49,556 bases of DNA from a bacterium (GTDB taxonomy: Bacteria > UBP4 > UBA4092 > JAOAEQ01). The notes beneath the pieces are model-generated. The model saw only the letters and a list, made by a program, of their open reading frames with translations, was not told the DNA's origin and ran no database searches. Shown here piece by piece: positions 23,828 through 32,120 of this stretch (position 1 is its first letter; each line of letters begins with the position of its first letter). Location: positions 1-49,556 of the forward strand of contig JAOAEQ010000024.1 in the NCBI GenBank assembly GCA_026416715.1, written 5' to 3'. The position numbers were made by a program, and so were the translations under genes.

Positions 23828-24621
23828 AATCCTTGTTCCGTTTTCTCTTCTTCCGGATAACCAAAAAGTGTGCGGAGTAATCTCCGTAACGATTGCGGGT
23901 CAAGATCACGGGTTAATTTACCGCCACGTGCTACCGATATTGACCCAGTTTCTTCAGAAACAACGATAACCAACGCATCAGTTTCTTCAGTCAATCCGAT
24001 TGCAGCACGATGCCGCATCCCAAGTTCCCGGCTTAAATTCGTCTCCTGGGTTAACGGAAGTAAACATCCCGCAGCCGCAATTCGGTTTCCTTGCAGTATC
24101 ACCGCACCATCGTGTAACGGAGAATACGGCGTGAAAATAGACAAAATTAATTCTGAAACTATACTACTATCAAGTTTAACCCCGGATTCCATATATTCCT
24201 GTAAACCCGTATCCCGTTCAAAAACAATGAGCGCGCCATGTTTCTTTTTTGCTAACGTACTTACCGCTTGTACAATTTCAATAATAAACTGTTCTTCCGG
24301 TCGGAAAAACCGACGGAAAAATCGCTGCTGTCCAAGTTGAGCAAATGTTCGACGGATATCCGGAGCGAAAATGACTATCAACGCGACCAACCATACCGTC
24401 CAGAATTTATTGATTATCCAAGCGATAGTGGTTAATTCTAACCTCTGCGCTATAAACGAGATCAGCAGAGTTGCAATAACCAAAATAATCAGCCCTTGGA
24501 TAACCTGCACCGACCGTGTCCCGCGAAGAAACTTAATGATTCCATAAAATAATGCGGTTACCAACAGAATATCCAATATATCCCGCCAATGGCTAACTAT
24601 ATTTTGAATGAGTGATACCAT
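23824..24621 (-). CDS. cdaA: Diadenylate cyclase, CdaA-type
   Basis: CdaA makes cyclic di-AMP from two ATP at the inner membrane. The 265-residue protein has three N-terminal membrane helices (about 14-30, 37-57 and 65-85) and a DAC domain. The catalytic DGA motif is at 171-173 (LHDGAVI) and the RHR motif at 203-205 (MRHRAAIGL). All of the family's key residues are present. The gene is 14 bases after folP and overlaps the ybbR-domain gene. The arrangement with ftsH, folP and pdxJ links c-di-AMP signalling to envelope and cofactor housekeeping genes. Confidence 0.96.
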   Translation of the reverse strand: MVSLIQNIVSHWRDILDILLVTALFYGIIKFLRGTRSVQVIQGLIILVIATLLISFIAQRLELTTIAWIINKFWTVWLVALIVIFAPDIRRTFAQLGQQRFFRRFFRPEEQFIIEIVQAVSTLAKKKHGALIVFERDTGLQEYMESGVKLDSSIVSELILSIFTPYSPLHDGAVILQGNRIAAAGCLLPLTQETNLSRELGMRHRAAIGLTEETDALVIVVSEETGSISVARGGKLTRDLDPQSLRRLLRTLFGYPEEEKTEQGL

Positions 24622-24635
24622 ATAGTTCCTTAAAT

Positions 24636-25526
24636 TTACGAGCTTACCCGAATCGCATCCGCTATTTTCACTACTCGAACCATTGCTTTAACATCATGAA
24701 CTCGAACGATTTTCGCACCATGTATTACCGCTATCGCTACCGCAGCTGCTGTTCCTTCAAGTCGCTCATCAACCGGTAAATCGAGAATTTTCCCGATAAA
24801 CGATTTCCGAGAAACCCCGATGAGGATTGGCCGACCTAATCGCAGAAATTCCGATAAATGATGTAAGATGCTCAAATTATGTTCGAGCGTTTTCCCGAAA
24901 CCTATTCCCGGATCAATAATTATCTGTTCCTCATTAATTCCCGCTTGTTTCGCAATTTGTATAGCATTATTTAGATACTCTATTATATCAGAAACAACAT
25001 TGGTATACTGGGGATTAAGTTGCATGGTTTGCGGTGTACCCTGCATATGCATTAAAACCACTGGGACACCGGTTCGTGCAGCTAACGGTAACATTGCTGG
25101 GTCATAGGTCATTGCGGTAATATCATTAATCATTTGTGCGCCAGCATTAATGGCAGATTCAGCGACCTGCGCTTTATAGGTATCAACTGAAATAGGGATA
25201 TTCGTTGCGGTAGCTAATCGTTCTATTACCGGGACAATTCGGGCTATTTCTTCTTCTGCAGAAACCGGTTGTGCACCCGGTCGAGATGATTCTCCACCAA
25301 CATCAATAATATCTGCTCCTTCTTCTATCATCCGCATCGCATGCAGATATGCTTGGTCTGGAGTATAATATTTTCCGCCATCAGAAAATGAATCGGGGGT
25401 AATATTTAATATCCCCATAACGAATGTTCGGTTAGCGGATACATCAAGTATACATCGCGGGCATTGGATAGGCGGATAGGTTCGATGAACAATATCGTTA
25501 GATTGAGATTGTGAATTGCAGGACAT
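24636..25526 (-). CDS. folP: Dihydropteroate synthase
   Basis: FolP joins para-aminobenzoate to dihydropterin pyrophosphate in folate synthesis. The 296-residue protein has the first signature GILNITPDSFSDGG (38-51) with Asn41, and the second signature DIIDVGGESSRPGA near 73-86. SVDTYKAQVAE, the MINDITA strand, the HMQGTPQTMQ loop and a GVSRKSFIG segment near 238 are also present. It carries an N-terminal extension of about 30 residues with a CPRC motif that is not part of the catalytic barrel. It follows ftsH by 31 bases; the ftsH-folP order is conserved in several phyla. Confidence 0.97.
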   Translation of the reverse strand: MSCNSQSQSNDIVHRTYPPIQCPRCILDVSANRTFVMGILNITPDSFSDGGKYYTPDQAYLHAMRMIEEGADIIDVGGESSRPGAQPVSAEEEIARIVPVIERLATATNIPISVDTYKAQVAESAINAGAQMINDITAMTYDPAMLPLAARTGVPVVLMHMQGTPQTMQLNPQYTNVVSDIIEYLNNAIQIAKQAGINEEQIIIDPGIGFGKTLEHNLSILHHLSEFLRLGRPILIGVSRKSFIGKILDLPVDERLEGTAAAVAIAVIHGAKIVRVHDVKAMVRVVKIADAIRVSS

Positions 25527-25557
25527 CGGTTACGTTTTATCGTTGGTTATTAAACAG

Positions 25558-27519
25558 TTACGCTGGGGTAGTATCATGTTTCGTTGCTTGAGCCGGTTCC
25601 GACGAACTAGACGATTCAACCGCACTCCCAGATTGCGGAGCTGATTTTTGCTGCATCTGATTCTTTATTGGCGGCAATGGTTCCCCACGCATAAGTTTTT
25701 CAACATCATCATGGTCTAACGTTTCACGTTCGAGTAGTGCTTCAGCGATCGTGTGTAATTTATCCATATTTTCGCGAATCAGCTGTTTCGCCCGCTGATA
25801 GCACTGGTCAATTATTGACCGAACTTCATTATCAATAGCGATTGCTGTCTGTTCGCTATAATCTTTCGACCGGGTAATTTCTCGACCGAGGAAAATATGT
25901 TCTTCACGGCGACCGAACGTCATCGGTCCTAACTTCTCGCTCATACCCCATTCGCAGACCATATTATGGGCGATTTGCGTTGCGGTTTTGATATCGCTCG
26001 ATGCACCACCGGTAATATCCCCGAACACTTCTTCTTCCGCAACTCGACCACCCATTAAAACTGTAATATCATTTAAATATTCAGTTTTATTCCGTAAATG
26101 ACGGTCTTCTTGCGGTAACGCTTGGGTTAATCCCAATGCTAAACCCCGTGGGATAATCGTAACTTTATGTACCGGGTCAGTTCCCGGAATCAACCGATTG
26201 ACTAACGCATGGCCAGCTTCATGATACGCAGTGATTTTTTTCTCCCGTTCCGAAATAACCCGACTTTTTCGTTCCGGTCCCATCATAACTTTATCCCGCG
26301 CTTCTTCCATATCAATCATTTCGACTTTTTTCTTATTCCGTCGTGCTGCAAGTAACGCCGCTTCATTCACCAAATTCGCTAAATCCGCTCCGGAAAAATA
26401 TGGGGTTCCTCGTGCGACAACATTCAAATCTACATCATCACTCAACGGGATTTTTCGCGTATGCACTTTTAGGATCCCTTCTCGTCCTTTCAAATCCGGT
26501 AAATCGACAACTACGGTTCGGTCAAATCGTCCCGGACGAAGTAATGCCGGGTCAAGCACATCCGGTCGGTTCGTTGCAGCTATTAAGATAACTCCTTCAT
26601 TCGTATTGAATCCATCCATTTCAACCAGAAGCGCGTTTAACGTTTGTTCACGTTCATCATGTCCGCCACCGAGCCCAGCACCACGTTGGCGACCAACCGC
26701 ATCTATTTCATCAATAAAAATAATACATGGCGCATGTTTTTTTCCGGTATCGAATAAATCACGGACTCGCGAGGCACCTACTCCAACAAACATCTCAACG
26801 AAATCCGACCCACTAATCGAAAAAAACGGAACATTCGCTTCTCCAGCAACCGCTCGCGCTAATAAGGTTTTCCCGGTTCCAGGGGGACCGACAAGGAGCA
26901 CTCCTTTCGGAATCCGTCCGCCGAGTTTCTGAAATTTCTGTGGGTCACGCAAAAATTCAATTATTTCTTGCAATTCTTCTTTCGCTTCATCTGCACCAGC
27001 AACATCGTTGAACGTTACTTTCGGTTGCCCTTCCCCAATCACTTTCGCACGACTGCGCCCGAACGCTAACGCGCGATTACTTCCAATCTGCATCTGTCGC
27101 ATGATGAAGAACCAGATGGCAACAAAGAATACTACGGGGAGAATCCAGCTCATTATCTGATACCAAATCCGTGGTTGCAGTTGCATTTTAAATTTAACTT
27201 GTTTATCCGGTGGAACCGTCTGATTATACGCAACCAATGCTTTTACCACTTCTTGTCCAACAGTTTCAAGAATTGGCGAGTTAAATCTAACTTCTTTATA
27301 GTTAGTGACTGAACCCGTGGTCACAGGTAATAATAGTTTCCCAGCGATTTTATTATCATAAATTGCAACTTCTTTAACCTGACCATTTTGCAGGAATGTG
27401 AGGAATTCGCTATAATCGATAGTCCGCTCGAGTTCTTTCGTAGGCAAAAAAATCGCTGAAATTACCAGTACAACCAGAATCGCTAGCCAAAATGTCAGTT
27501 GTTTAATCAAGTTTTTCAA
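25558..27519 (-). CDS. ftsH: ATP-dependent zinc metalloprotease FtsH
   Basis: FtsH is a membrane-anchored AAA+ protease that degrades misfolded membrane and regulatory proteins. Counting from GTG 27528, it has two membrane helices (about 10-28 and 123-143) around a periplasmic domain. Walker A GPPGTGKT is at 214-221, Walker B FIDEID near 271-276, the pore FVG motif at 247-249, arginine finger region RPGRFDR near 331-337 and zinc site HEAGH at 436-440. The acidic tail is rich in Ser, Gln and Glu. AAGGTGA touches the GTG at 27528 but is nine bases from the in-frame TTG at 27519, so TTG is my preferred start. It heads the folP-cdaA-ybbR-pdxJ-acpS series. Confidence 0.96.
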   Translation of the reverse strand: MKNLIKQLTFWLAILVVLVISAIFLPTKELERTIDYSEFLTFLQNGQVKEVAIYDNKIAGKLLLPVTTGSVTNYKEVRFNSPILETVGQEVVKALVAYNQTVPPDKQVKFKMQLQPRIWYQIMSWILPVVFFVAIWFFIMRQMQIGSNRALAFGRSRAKVIGEGQPKVTFNDVAGADEAKEELQEIIEFLRDPQKFQKLGGRIPKGVLLVGPPGTGKTLLARAVAGEANVPFFSISGSDFVEMFVGVGASRVRDLFDTGKKHAPCIIFIDEIDAVGRQRGAGLGGGHDEREQTLNALLVEMDGFNTNEGVILIAATNRPDVLDPALLRPGRFDRTVVVDLPDLKGREGILKVHTRKIPLSDDVDLNVVARGTPYFSGADLANLVNEAALLAARRNKKKVEMIDMEEARDKVMMGPERKSRVISEREKKITAYHEAGHALVNRLIPGTDPVHKVTIIPRGLALGLTQALPQEDRHLRNKTEYLNDITVLMGGRVAEEEVFGDITGGASSDIKTATQIAHNMVCEWGMSEKLGPMTFGRREEHIFLGREITRSKDYSEQTAIAIDNEVRSIIDQCYQRAKQLIRENMDKLHTIAEALLERETLDHDDVEKLMRGEPLPPIKNQMQQKSAPQSGSAVESSSSSEPAQATKHDTTPA

Positions 27520-27581
27520 AGAAATCACTCACCTTATCACGGTTAGTTAATCCTACCTCCAACAACCTGTCGATATCAAAT

Positions 27582-27610
27582 ATTGTATCCTATGCAGATA
27601 CGTTTTGTAA
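27582..27610 (-). promoter_or_regulatory. Candidate ftsH promoter
   Basis: On the minus strand, TTACAA (27610-27605), a 17-base spacer and TACAAT (27587-27582). The start site would be near 27575, about 50 bases before the ftsH start. Confidence 0.5.
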
Positions 27611-27946
27611 ACCGCAGGAGGTAGGAGCGTAAGCGTATTAGACACTATATTATTTATAGTTGTGGTATATGTATATAACCGATATACAATTCAGTAAGAT
27701 TATCGAAATCCAGGAACTCGGTCGATTATTTTGCTTTTGACATTATATACCGTCGTGGTCACCTTTTCTCGGCAATATCTATCGACCTTTACAAACGATA
27801 CTCAGAAATCAGATGTACTTCAGTAAAAATGTATTGTTTGCGCTCATCGTTTATCTTTGATAAGGTCAAATTTCAAAATTGCCCGCTCTTTCCTTGTAAT
27901 ATTTTACCATAAAACCATAGGGAATTGAGATGATTTATCTATCCGC

Positions 27947-27976
27947 TTGACAAACCTTATCGAAGTTACATACAAT
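27947..27976 (+). promoter_or_regulatory. Promoter of the orphan sugar ABC ATPase
   Basis: A perfect TTGACA at 27947-27952, an 18-base spacer and TACAAT at 27971-27976. It gives a leader of about 108 bases before ATG 28092. Confidence 0.65.
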
Positions 27977-28091
27977 TACTTGATTAAATACTTCGGTAAA
28001 AATATAAATCTATTTAAGTATTGAAATTAGGGTTTGAAGTTGTATAGGAATTTGATTATTAAGCATTTTTCTTTTGGAGGGTAAATTATAT

Positions 28092-29195
28092 ATGGCGAAG
28101 GTGACGTTGAAAAATGTTACAAAGATTTTCCCGCCGGATGTTAAAGCGGTACAGAATGTTAACCTCGAAGTCGCAGATAAAGAGTTTGTGGTGCTAGTCG
28201 GTCCGTCCGGCTGTGGAAAATCTACCACACTCCGGATGATTGCTGGTCTGGAAGAAATCACTTCGGGTGAAATTTATATTGATGATAAATTAGTTAATGA
28301 TGTTCCGCCGAAAGATCGCGATATTGCTATGGTGTTCCAGAACTATGCGTTATATCCACATATGACCGTCTATAAAAACATGGCGTTCGGATTGATGTTA
28401 CGGAAATATCCGAAAGCTGAAATTGAACAGCGAGTTAAAGAAGCGGCAGAAATTCTTGGGATAACCGAACTGCTTGACCGAAAACCAAAAGCGCTTTCCG
28501 GTGGGCAACGGCAACGAGTTGCGGTCGGTCGAGCGATTGTTCGAAAACCGAAAGTATTCCTCTTCGACGAACCGTTAAGCAACTTAGATGCGAAAATGCG
28601 CGTCCAGATGCGCACGGAATTAACCAAACTGCATCAGCGGTTACAATCTACGATGATTTATGTTACCCATGATCAAGTAGAAGCAATGACCATGGGCGAC
28701 CGCATCGTAGTTATGAAAGATGGGATCGTTCATCAGGTTGCTGACCCTATTACTCTTTACGATAAACCGGTCAACAAGTTTGTTGCCGGATTTATCGGTA
28801 GTCCACCGATGAATTTTATCGACGGTACCTTAATTCAGAAAAACGGCGCTATCTATTTTAACGAAGGGAAATTTGAAGTTAAACTCCCAGAAAAATTTTA
28901 TCCTGCGCTAACCAACTATGTTGGTAAAGAGGTTACGTTCGGGGTTCGGCCGGAAGATATTGCGGATACCTCCTACGCTTCATTTGCGAAACCGGAAAAT
29001 ACAATCACCGCTAAAGTTGAAGTGGTAGAACCGATGGGATCAGAACTCTATGTATATCTGACGACCGGAAAAACACCGTTTATCGCTCGGGTTGAACCGC
29101 ATCTGAAGGTTGAAGTTGATGAGATGCGAAGTCTCGCGTTGAATATGGATAAAACCCATATTTTCGATAAACAGACAGAACAAACTATCGTATAG
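28092..29195 (+). CDS. MalK/UgpC/MsmX-type ABC transporter ATPase, orphan
   Basis: The 367-residue ATPase energises an ABC importer, usually for oligosaccharides or glycerol phosphate. Walker A GPSGCGKS is at 37-44, the Q-loop is MVFQNYALYPHMTVYKN, the signature is LSGGQRQRVAVGRA, Walker B is FLFDEPLSNLD and the switch is THD. The C-terminal third holds the regulatory TOBE/OB domains of the CUT1 class (SPPMNFIDG and FGVRPEDI). ATG 28092 has GGAGG eleven bases upstream. A TTG at 28074 overlaps that site and is not the start. No permease or binding-protein gene is nearby, and the gene has its own promoter and terminator. It may therefore be a shared ATPase serving several importers. Confidence 0.94.
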   Translation: MAKVTLKNVTKIFPPDVKAVQNVNLEVADKEFVVLVGPSGCGKSTTLRMIAGLEEITSGEIYIDDKLVNDVPPKDRDIAMVFQNYALYPHMTVYKNMAFGLMLRKYPKAEIEQRVKEAAEILGITELLDRKPKALSGGQRQRVAVGRAIVRKPKVFLFDEPLSNLDAKMRVQMRTELTKLHQRLQSTMIYVTHDQVEAMTMGDRIVVMKDGIVHQVADPITLYDKPVNKFVAGFIGSPPMNFIDGTLIQKNGAIYFNEGKFEVKLPEKFYPALTNYVGKEVTFGVRPEDIADTSYASFAKPENTITAKVEVVEPMGSELYVYLTTGKTPFIARVEPHLKVEVDEMRSLALNMDKTHIFDKQTEQTIV

Positions 29196-29216
29196 TAATA
29201 TTAAACCAGGATTGTC

Positions 29217-29269
29217 ACGGATGTAGACGGATTCAAACTAATGTTTAAATCCGTCTACATCCGTTTTTT
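29217..29269 (+). terminator. Intrinsic terminator-like hairpin after the ABC ATPase, 8 bases before thpR
   Basis: ACGGATGTAGACGGATT (29217-29233) and its exact complement (29248-29264) form a 17-bp stem with a 14-base loop, and the stem runs straight into six T (29264-29269). The thpR ATG is at 29278, leaving no room for a separate promoter or a ribosome binding site after it. Confidence 0.85.
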
Positions 29270-29277
29270 ATATCCGG

Positions 29278-29868
29278 ATGAATCCAGTTCAACGTATTCG
29301 TTCATTCATCGCTATCCCCCTACCGGAAGAGATTCATCATCGTCTCGCTGAATTCCAAACTTCACTAAAAAAATATCATGCGGATATCAGCTGGGTTAAA
29401 CCTGAAAACATCCATCTCACGTTGCAATTCCTGGGAGAAATCGAACCGAATCTGGTTGAAAAGGTTGAACGATGTTTAGCAGAAATTGTTCCAACACAAT
29501 CCGTCTTTCCTTTTGAAATTGCGGGAACTGGCGTTTTCCCGAATCCGCAAAAAGCGCGAGTTCTCTGGGTCGGGGTTACCCAAGGGAAAGAACAAATCGT
29601 TCAGCTCCAATCAGCAATTGAAAAATCATTGCGGAAATTAGATATCCGAGCTGAAGAACGGAAATTTCACCCGCATTTAACCCTAGGTCGAGTTCGTTCT
29701 TCTAAAAATCTTGATGCGGTAGTAACTGAACTATTGAACCACAACAATGTCTCTTTTGGAACCGTTGCGGTTACGGAAGTTATCTTGTTCTCTAGCCAAC
29801 TCTCTCCCTCTGGTGCAATATATACACCGTTAAAAAATGTCCAATGTCATAGTTCAAACGCTAAATGA
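29278..29868 (+). CDS. thpR: RNA 2',3'-cyclic phosphodiesterase (LigT family)
   Basis: ThpR opens RNA 2',3'-cyclic phosphates to 2'-phosphates and can join tRNA halves in vitro. The 196-residue 2H-phosphoesterase has the two HxTx motifs HLTL at 46-49 and 133-136, spaced as expected. It begins RSFIAIPLPEE like other members. ATG 29278 is the only in-frame start between the terminator and the first conserved strand. No Shine-Dalgarno is visible; the upstream bases are the U-tract of a terminator-like hairpin. It lies before recA, a neighbourhood seen in other bacteria. Confidence 0.93.
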   Translation: MNPVQRIRSFIAIPLPEEIHHRLAEFQTSLKKYHADISWVKPENIHLTLQFLGEIEPNLVEKVERCLAEIVPTQSVFPFEIAGTGVFPNPQKARVLWVGVTQGKEQIVQLQSAIEKSLRKLDIRAEERKFHPHLTLGRVRSSKNLDAVVTELLNHNNVSFGTVAVTEVILFSSQLSPSGAIYTPLKNVQCHSSNAK

Positions 29869-30026
29869 ATGTTACAACAATATAATTAATCGTATAGGAT
29901 TATTTTCTCTGCGTATGTTGCGTCTGCTTTCCGTTCTCTGGAATTAGGTTTTTACTCTCTAATGTTTGCAGGGTTACGATATACATTTTATTTCGGATTT
30001 CGATATTCGGATTTGTATTGATTTCG

Positions 30027-30035
30027 TGGTATAAT
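30027..30035 (+). promoter_or_regulatory. recA promoter, extended -10
   Basis: TG-G-TATAAT at 30027-30035, a perfect extended -10. TTCGGA at 30006-30011 is a weak -35 with an 18-base spacer. The leader would be about 33 bases. I found no LexA box of the CTGT-N8-ACAG or GAAC-N4-GTTC kind. Confidence 0.6.
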
Positions 30036-30074
30036 TCGTTATTAAAAAATAAATTTTTTAAGGAGAAAATGGGT

Positions 30075-31121
30075 ATGGCACTGCAAGATGTAAAAGATAC
30101 GAAAGTTAAATCGAATCGCGAGAAAGCGCTCGAATTAGCGGTCTCCCAGATAGAAAAAGATTTCGGTAAAGGAGCGATTATGCGACTGGGAGAAGCGATG
30201 CCTCGACTTGAAGTCCCGGCGATTCCAACCGGGTCGTTATCACTCGATTACGCGCTCGGTATCGGCGGAGTCCCCCGCGGGCGAATCGTTGAAATTTTCG
30301 GTCCGGAATCTAGTGGGAAAACTACGCTCGCGTTACAAATCATTGCGCAGGCGCAAAAGCTTGGCGGTATCGCAGCGTTCGTTGATACCGAACATGCGCT
30401 CGATTCCGGTTATGCCAAACTATTAGGGGTAGATTTAGATAATTTATGGCTTTCGCAACCGGATTTTGGTGAACAAGCGCTGGAAATTGTTGAAACGCTG
30501 GTTCGGTCGAATGCGATTGATGTGATTGTCGTTGATTCGGTTGCGGCGTTAGTTCCGCGCGCTGAACTCGAAGGAGAAATGGGTGAATCGTTTATGGGCG
30601 TGCAAGCGCGGTTGATGAGTCAAGCGATGCGGAAACTCGCTGGAGCGATTAGTAAATCGAAAACCTGCGCGATATTTACGAACCAGATTCGGGAAAAAAT
30701 CGGCGTGATGTTCGGAAGTCCGGAAACCACGCCGGGCGGTCGCGCGTTAAAATTTTATGCTTCTGTGCGGATAGATATTCGGCGGATTGGCGGGATTAAA
30801 TCCGGGGAAGAGAATATCGGAAACGAAACCAAAGTTAAAATTGTTAAAAACAAACTCGCACCACCGTTCCGAGAAGCGAAATTCGATATTCTATTCGGGC
30901 AAGGAATATCCAAAGAAGCGGATTTACTAGAACTCGGGCTAACCCATAAACTGATTGAAAAAAGCGGTACCTGGTTCTCGTTCGGTTCTGAGCGACTCGG
31001 GCAAGGCCGAGAAACCGCAGTTAAATTCTTACGTGATAATCCGGATATTGCCGCGAAACTCGAATCCCAGCTTCGGGAAAAACTCGGGTTGAAACCGCCT
31101 ACCGCTAAAGTAGAAGAATAA
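30075..31121 (+). CDS. recA: Recombinase RecA
   Basis: RecA forms filaments on single-stranded DNA, promotes strand exchange and triggers the SOS response. From ATG 30075 the protein is 348 residues. Walker A GPESSGKT is at 76-83. [17 protein letters not shown], loop 1 [10 protein letters not shown], loop 2 [24 protein letters not shown] and the KLAPPFREA region are all intact. The start was chosen because AAGGAG lies nine bases upstream; ATG 30069 is too close, and the frame above it overlaps the promoter. The C-terminus is charged but short. A terminator separates it from recX. Confidence 0.98.
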   Translation: MALQDVKDTKVKSNREKALELAVSQIEKDFGKGAIMRLGEAMPRLEVPAIPTGSLSLDYALGIGGVPRGRIVEIFGPESSGKTTLALQIIAQAQKLGGIAAFVDTEHALDSGYAKLLGVDLDNLWLSQPDFGEQALEIVETLVRSNAIDVIVVDSVAALVPRAELEGEMGESFMGVQARLMSQAMRKLAGAISKSKTCAIFTNQIREKIGVMFGSPETTPGGRALKFYASVRIDIRRIGGIKSGEENIGNETKVKIVKNKLAPPFREAKFDILFGQGISKEADLLELGLTHKLIEKSGTWFSFGSERLGQGRETAVKFLRDNPDIAAKLESQLREKLGLKPPTAKVEE

Positions 31122-31197
31122 ACCTAGATAGTTCCCGACGGATTATTGTAGATTCAATCCAGACAAAAGTAGAATTCATTGTAAAATGTTAAATTAG

Positions 31198-31241
31198 CAT
31201 TGCAAAATTTAGAATACTAAATTTGCAATGGTTGTTTTTTT
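31198..31241 (+). terminator. Intrinsic terminator between recA and recX
   Basis: CATTGCAAAATTTAG (31198-31212) pairs with CTAAATTTGCAATG (31217-31230) with one bulged A and a 4-base loop. Seven T follow at 31235-31241. The recX ATG is at 31249, seven bases later. The hairpin probably limits how much recA transcription enters recX. Confidence 0.85.
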
Positions 31242-31248
31242 GCCAACC

Positions 31249-31938
31249 ATGCCTACCATAACGGCTATCTCACCGCAGAAGAAGCATCGGAACCGCTATT
31301 CGATTTTCGTTGATAATCAATTCTATGCCGGCGTTGATACTGCAGTGGTTGAAAATCTCGGTTTACGGAAAGGACTTGAAGTTGATACGAAAAAACTTGC
31401 TACTATCCTCGAGCAGGAAGAATATCAACGGGCGAAAAATTATCTATTCCGGCTTTTATCCCGAAGATTATATTCCTGTGCTGAAGTCAGAAAGAAACTC
31501 AACGAACATGGGTTCGGCCTTGAGATAAAAGACAAAAGAACGGTAGGACGAAAGGACGAAGGAACCGAAAAACAAGATACAAACCCAGATTTAATCGAAC
31601 AGCTGATTACTGAATTTACCGAGCGAGGCTGGCTTGATGATACCCAATTTGCGCTCCAATGGACTGAAAGCCGACTTCGGTTAAAACCGTGCGGGCTCGG
31701 ATTAATCCGACGCGAATTATTGCAGAAAGGGATTGAAAAAGAGTTGATTGATGAAGTACTGGCGAAATATACCGATTCGGAAGCAGAATTCGACCGAGCA
31801 CTCGCTGCATTGAACAAGAAAAAGAATTATACGAACGAACCAGACCCGATTAAACGCAAACGGAAAATCTATTCTTATCTCGCCCGACGCGGGTTTAGTT
31901 CGGACATAATAGAAAAACTGATGAATCAGCTTACATAA
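31249..31938 (+). CDS. recX: Regulatory protein RecX
   Basis: RecX binds RecA filaments and damps recombinase activity. From ATG 31249 the 229-residue protein begins MPTITAISPQKKHRNRYSIFVDNQF, matching the usual N-terminus of long RecX forms. Three-helix repeats follow: YLFRLLSRRLYSCAEVRKKL, then RGWLDDTQFALQWTESRL with GLGLIRRELLQKGI, then IYSYLARRGFSSDIIEKLM. A charged insert of about 25 residues (KDKRTVGRKDEGTEKQ) separates repeats one and two. ATG 31228 would be in the terminator stem and is rejected. There is no ribosome site, so coupling or weak translation is likely. Confidence 0.93.
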   Translation: MPTITAISPQKKHRNRYSIFVDNQFYAGVDTAVVENLGLRKGLEVDTKKLATILEQEEYQRAKNYLFRLLSRRLYSCAEVRKKLNEHGFGLEIKDKRTVGRKDEGTEKQDTNPDLIEQLITEFTERGWLDDTQFALQWTESRLRLKPCGLGLIRRELLQKGIEKELIDEVLAKYTDSEAEFDRALAALNKKKNYTNEPDPIKRKRKIYSYLARRGFSSDIIEKLMNQLT

Positions 31939-32120
31939 TATTTAATCGGCTGATTAACGCCGATGATTTCGTTCCCACAGATGAAGTAGCGTTCAATCTA
32001 AATTATACATCTACTGGTTAAATTGGATTACACGAAAATAATTTTGCAATAAAAGTTTTTGTATCTTGTCTATCAACGATGAAGCTAACTCGACTCTTGC
32101 GACGTCTTACCGCTTACCCT

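Larger units (their letters stand above)
27529..28091. other. Intergenic region between divergent ftsH and ABC-ATPase genes
   Basis: About 560 bases without a gene. It contains the two divergent promoters listed separately. A perfect 10-bp inverted repeat TCCTACCTCC/GGAGGTAGGA (27551-27560 and 27617-27626) flanks the ftsH promoter. The central 250 bases (27650-27940) are AT-rich and show nothing else I can name. Confidence 0.55.

Noticed and set aside
23870-24340. 156-residue open frame antisense to cdaA
   Set aside because: It is the complement of the conserved DAC domain and has no plausible start site or family.
26231-26932. 233-residue open frame antisense to ftsH
   Set aside because: It is a reverse-frame shadow of the conserved FtsH AAA domain with low-complexity Arg/Ser/Pro composition.
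29900-30074. LexA/SOS box upstream of recA
   Set aside because: Neither the CTGT-N8-ACAG nor the GAAC-N4-GTTC pattern is present near the extended -10 promoter; SOS control may use another motif.
31945-31964. ATCGGC/GCCGAT hairpin after recX
   Set aside because: It is only six base pairs and lacks a U-tract, so terminator function is not supported.
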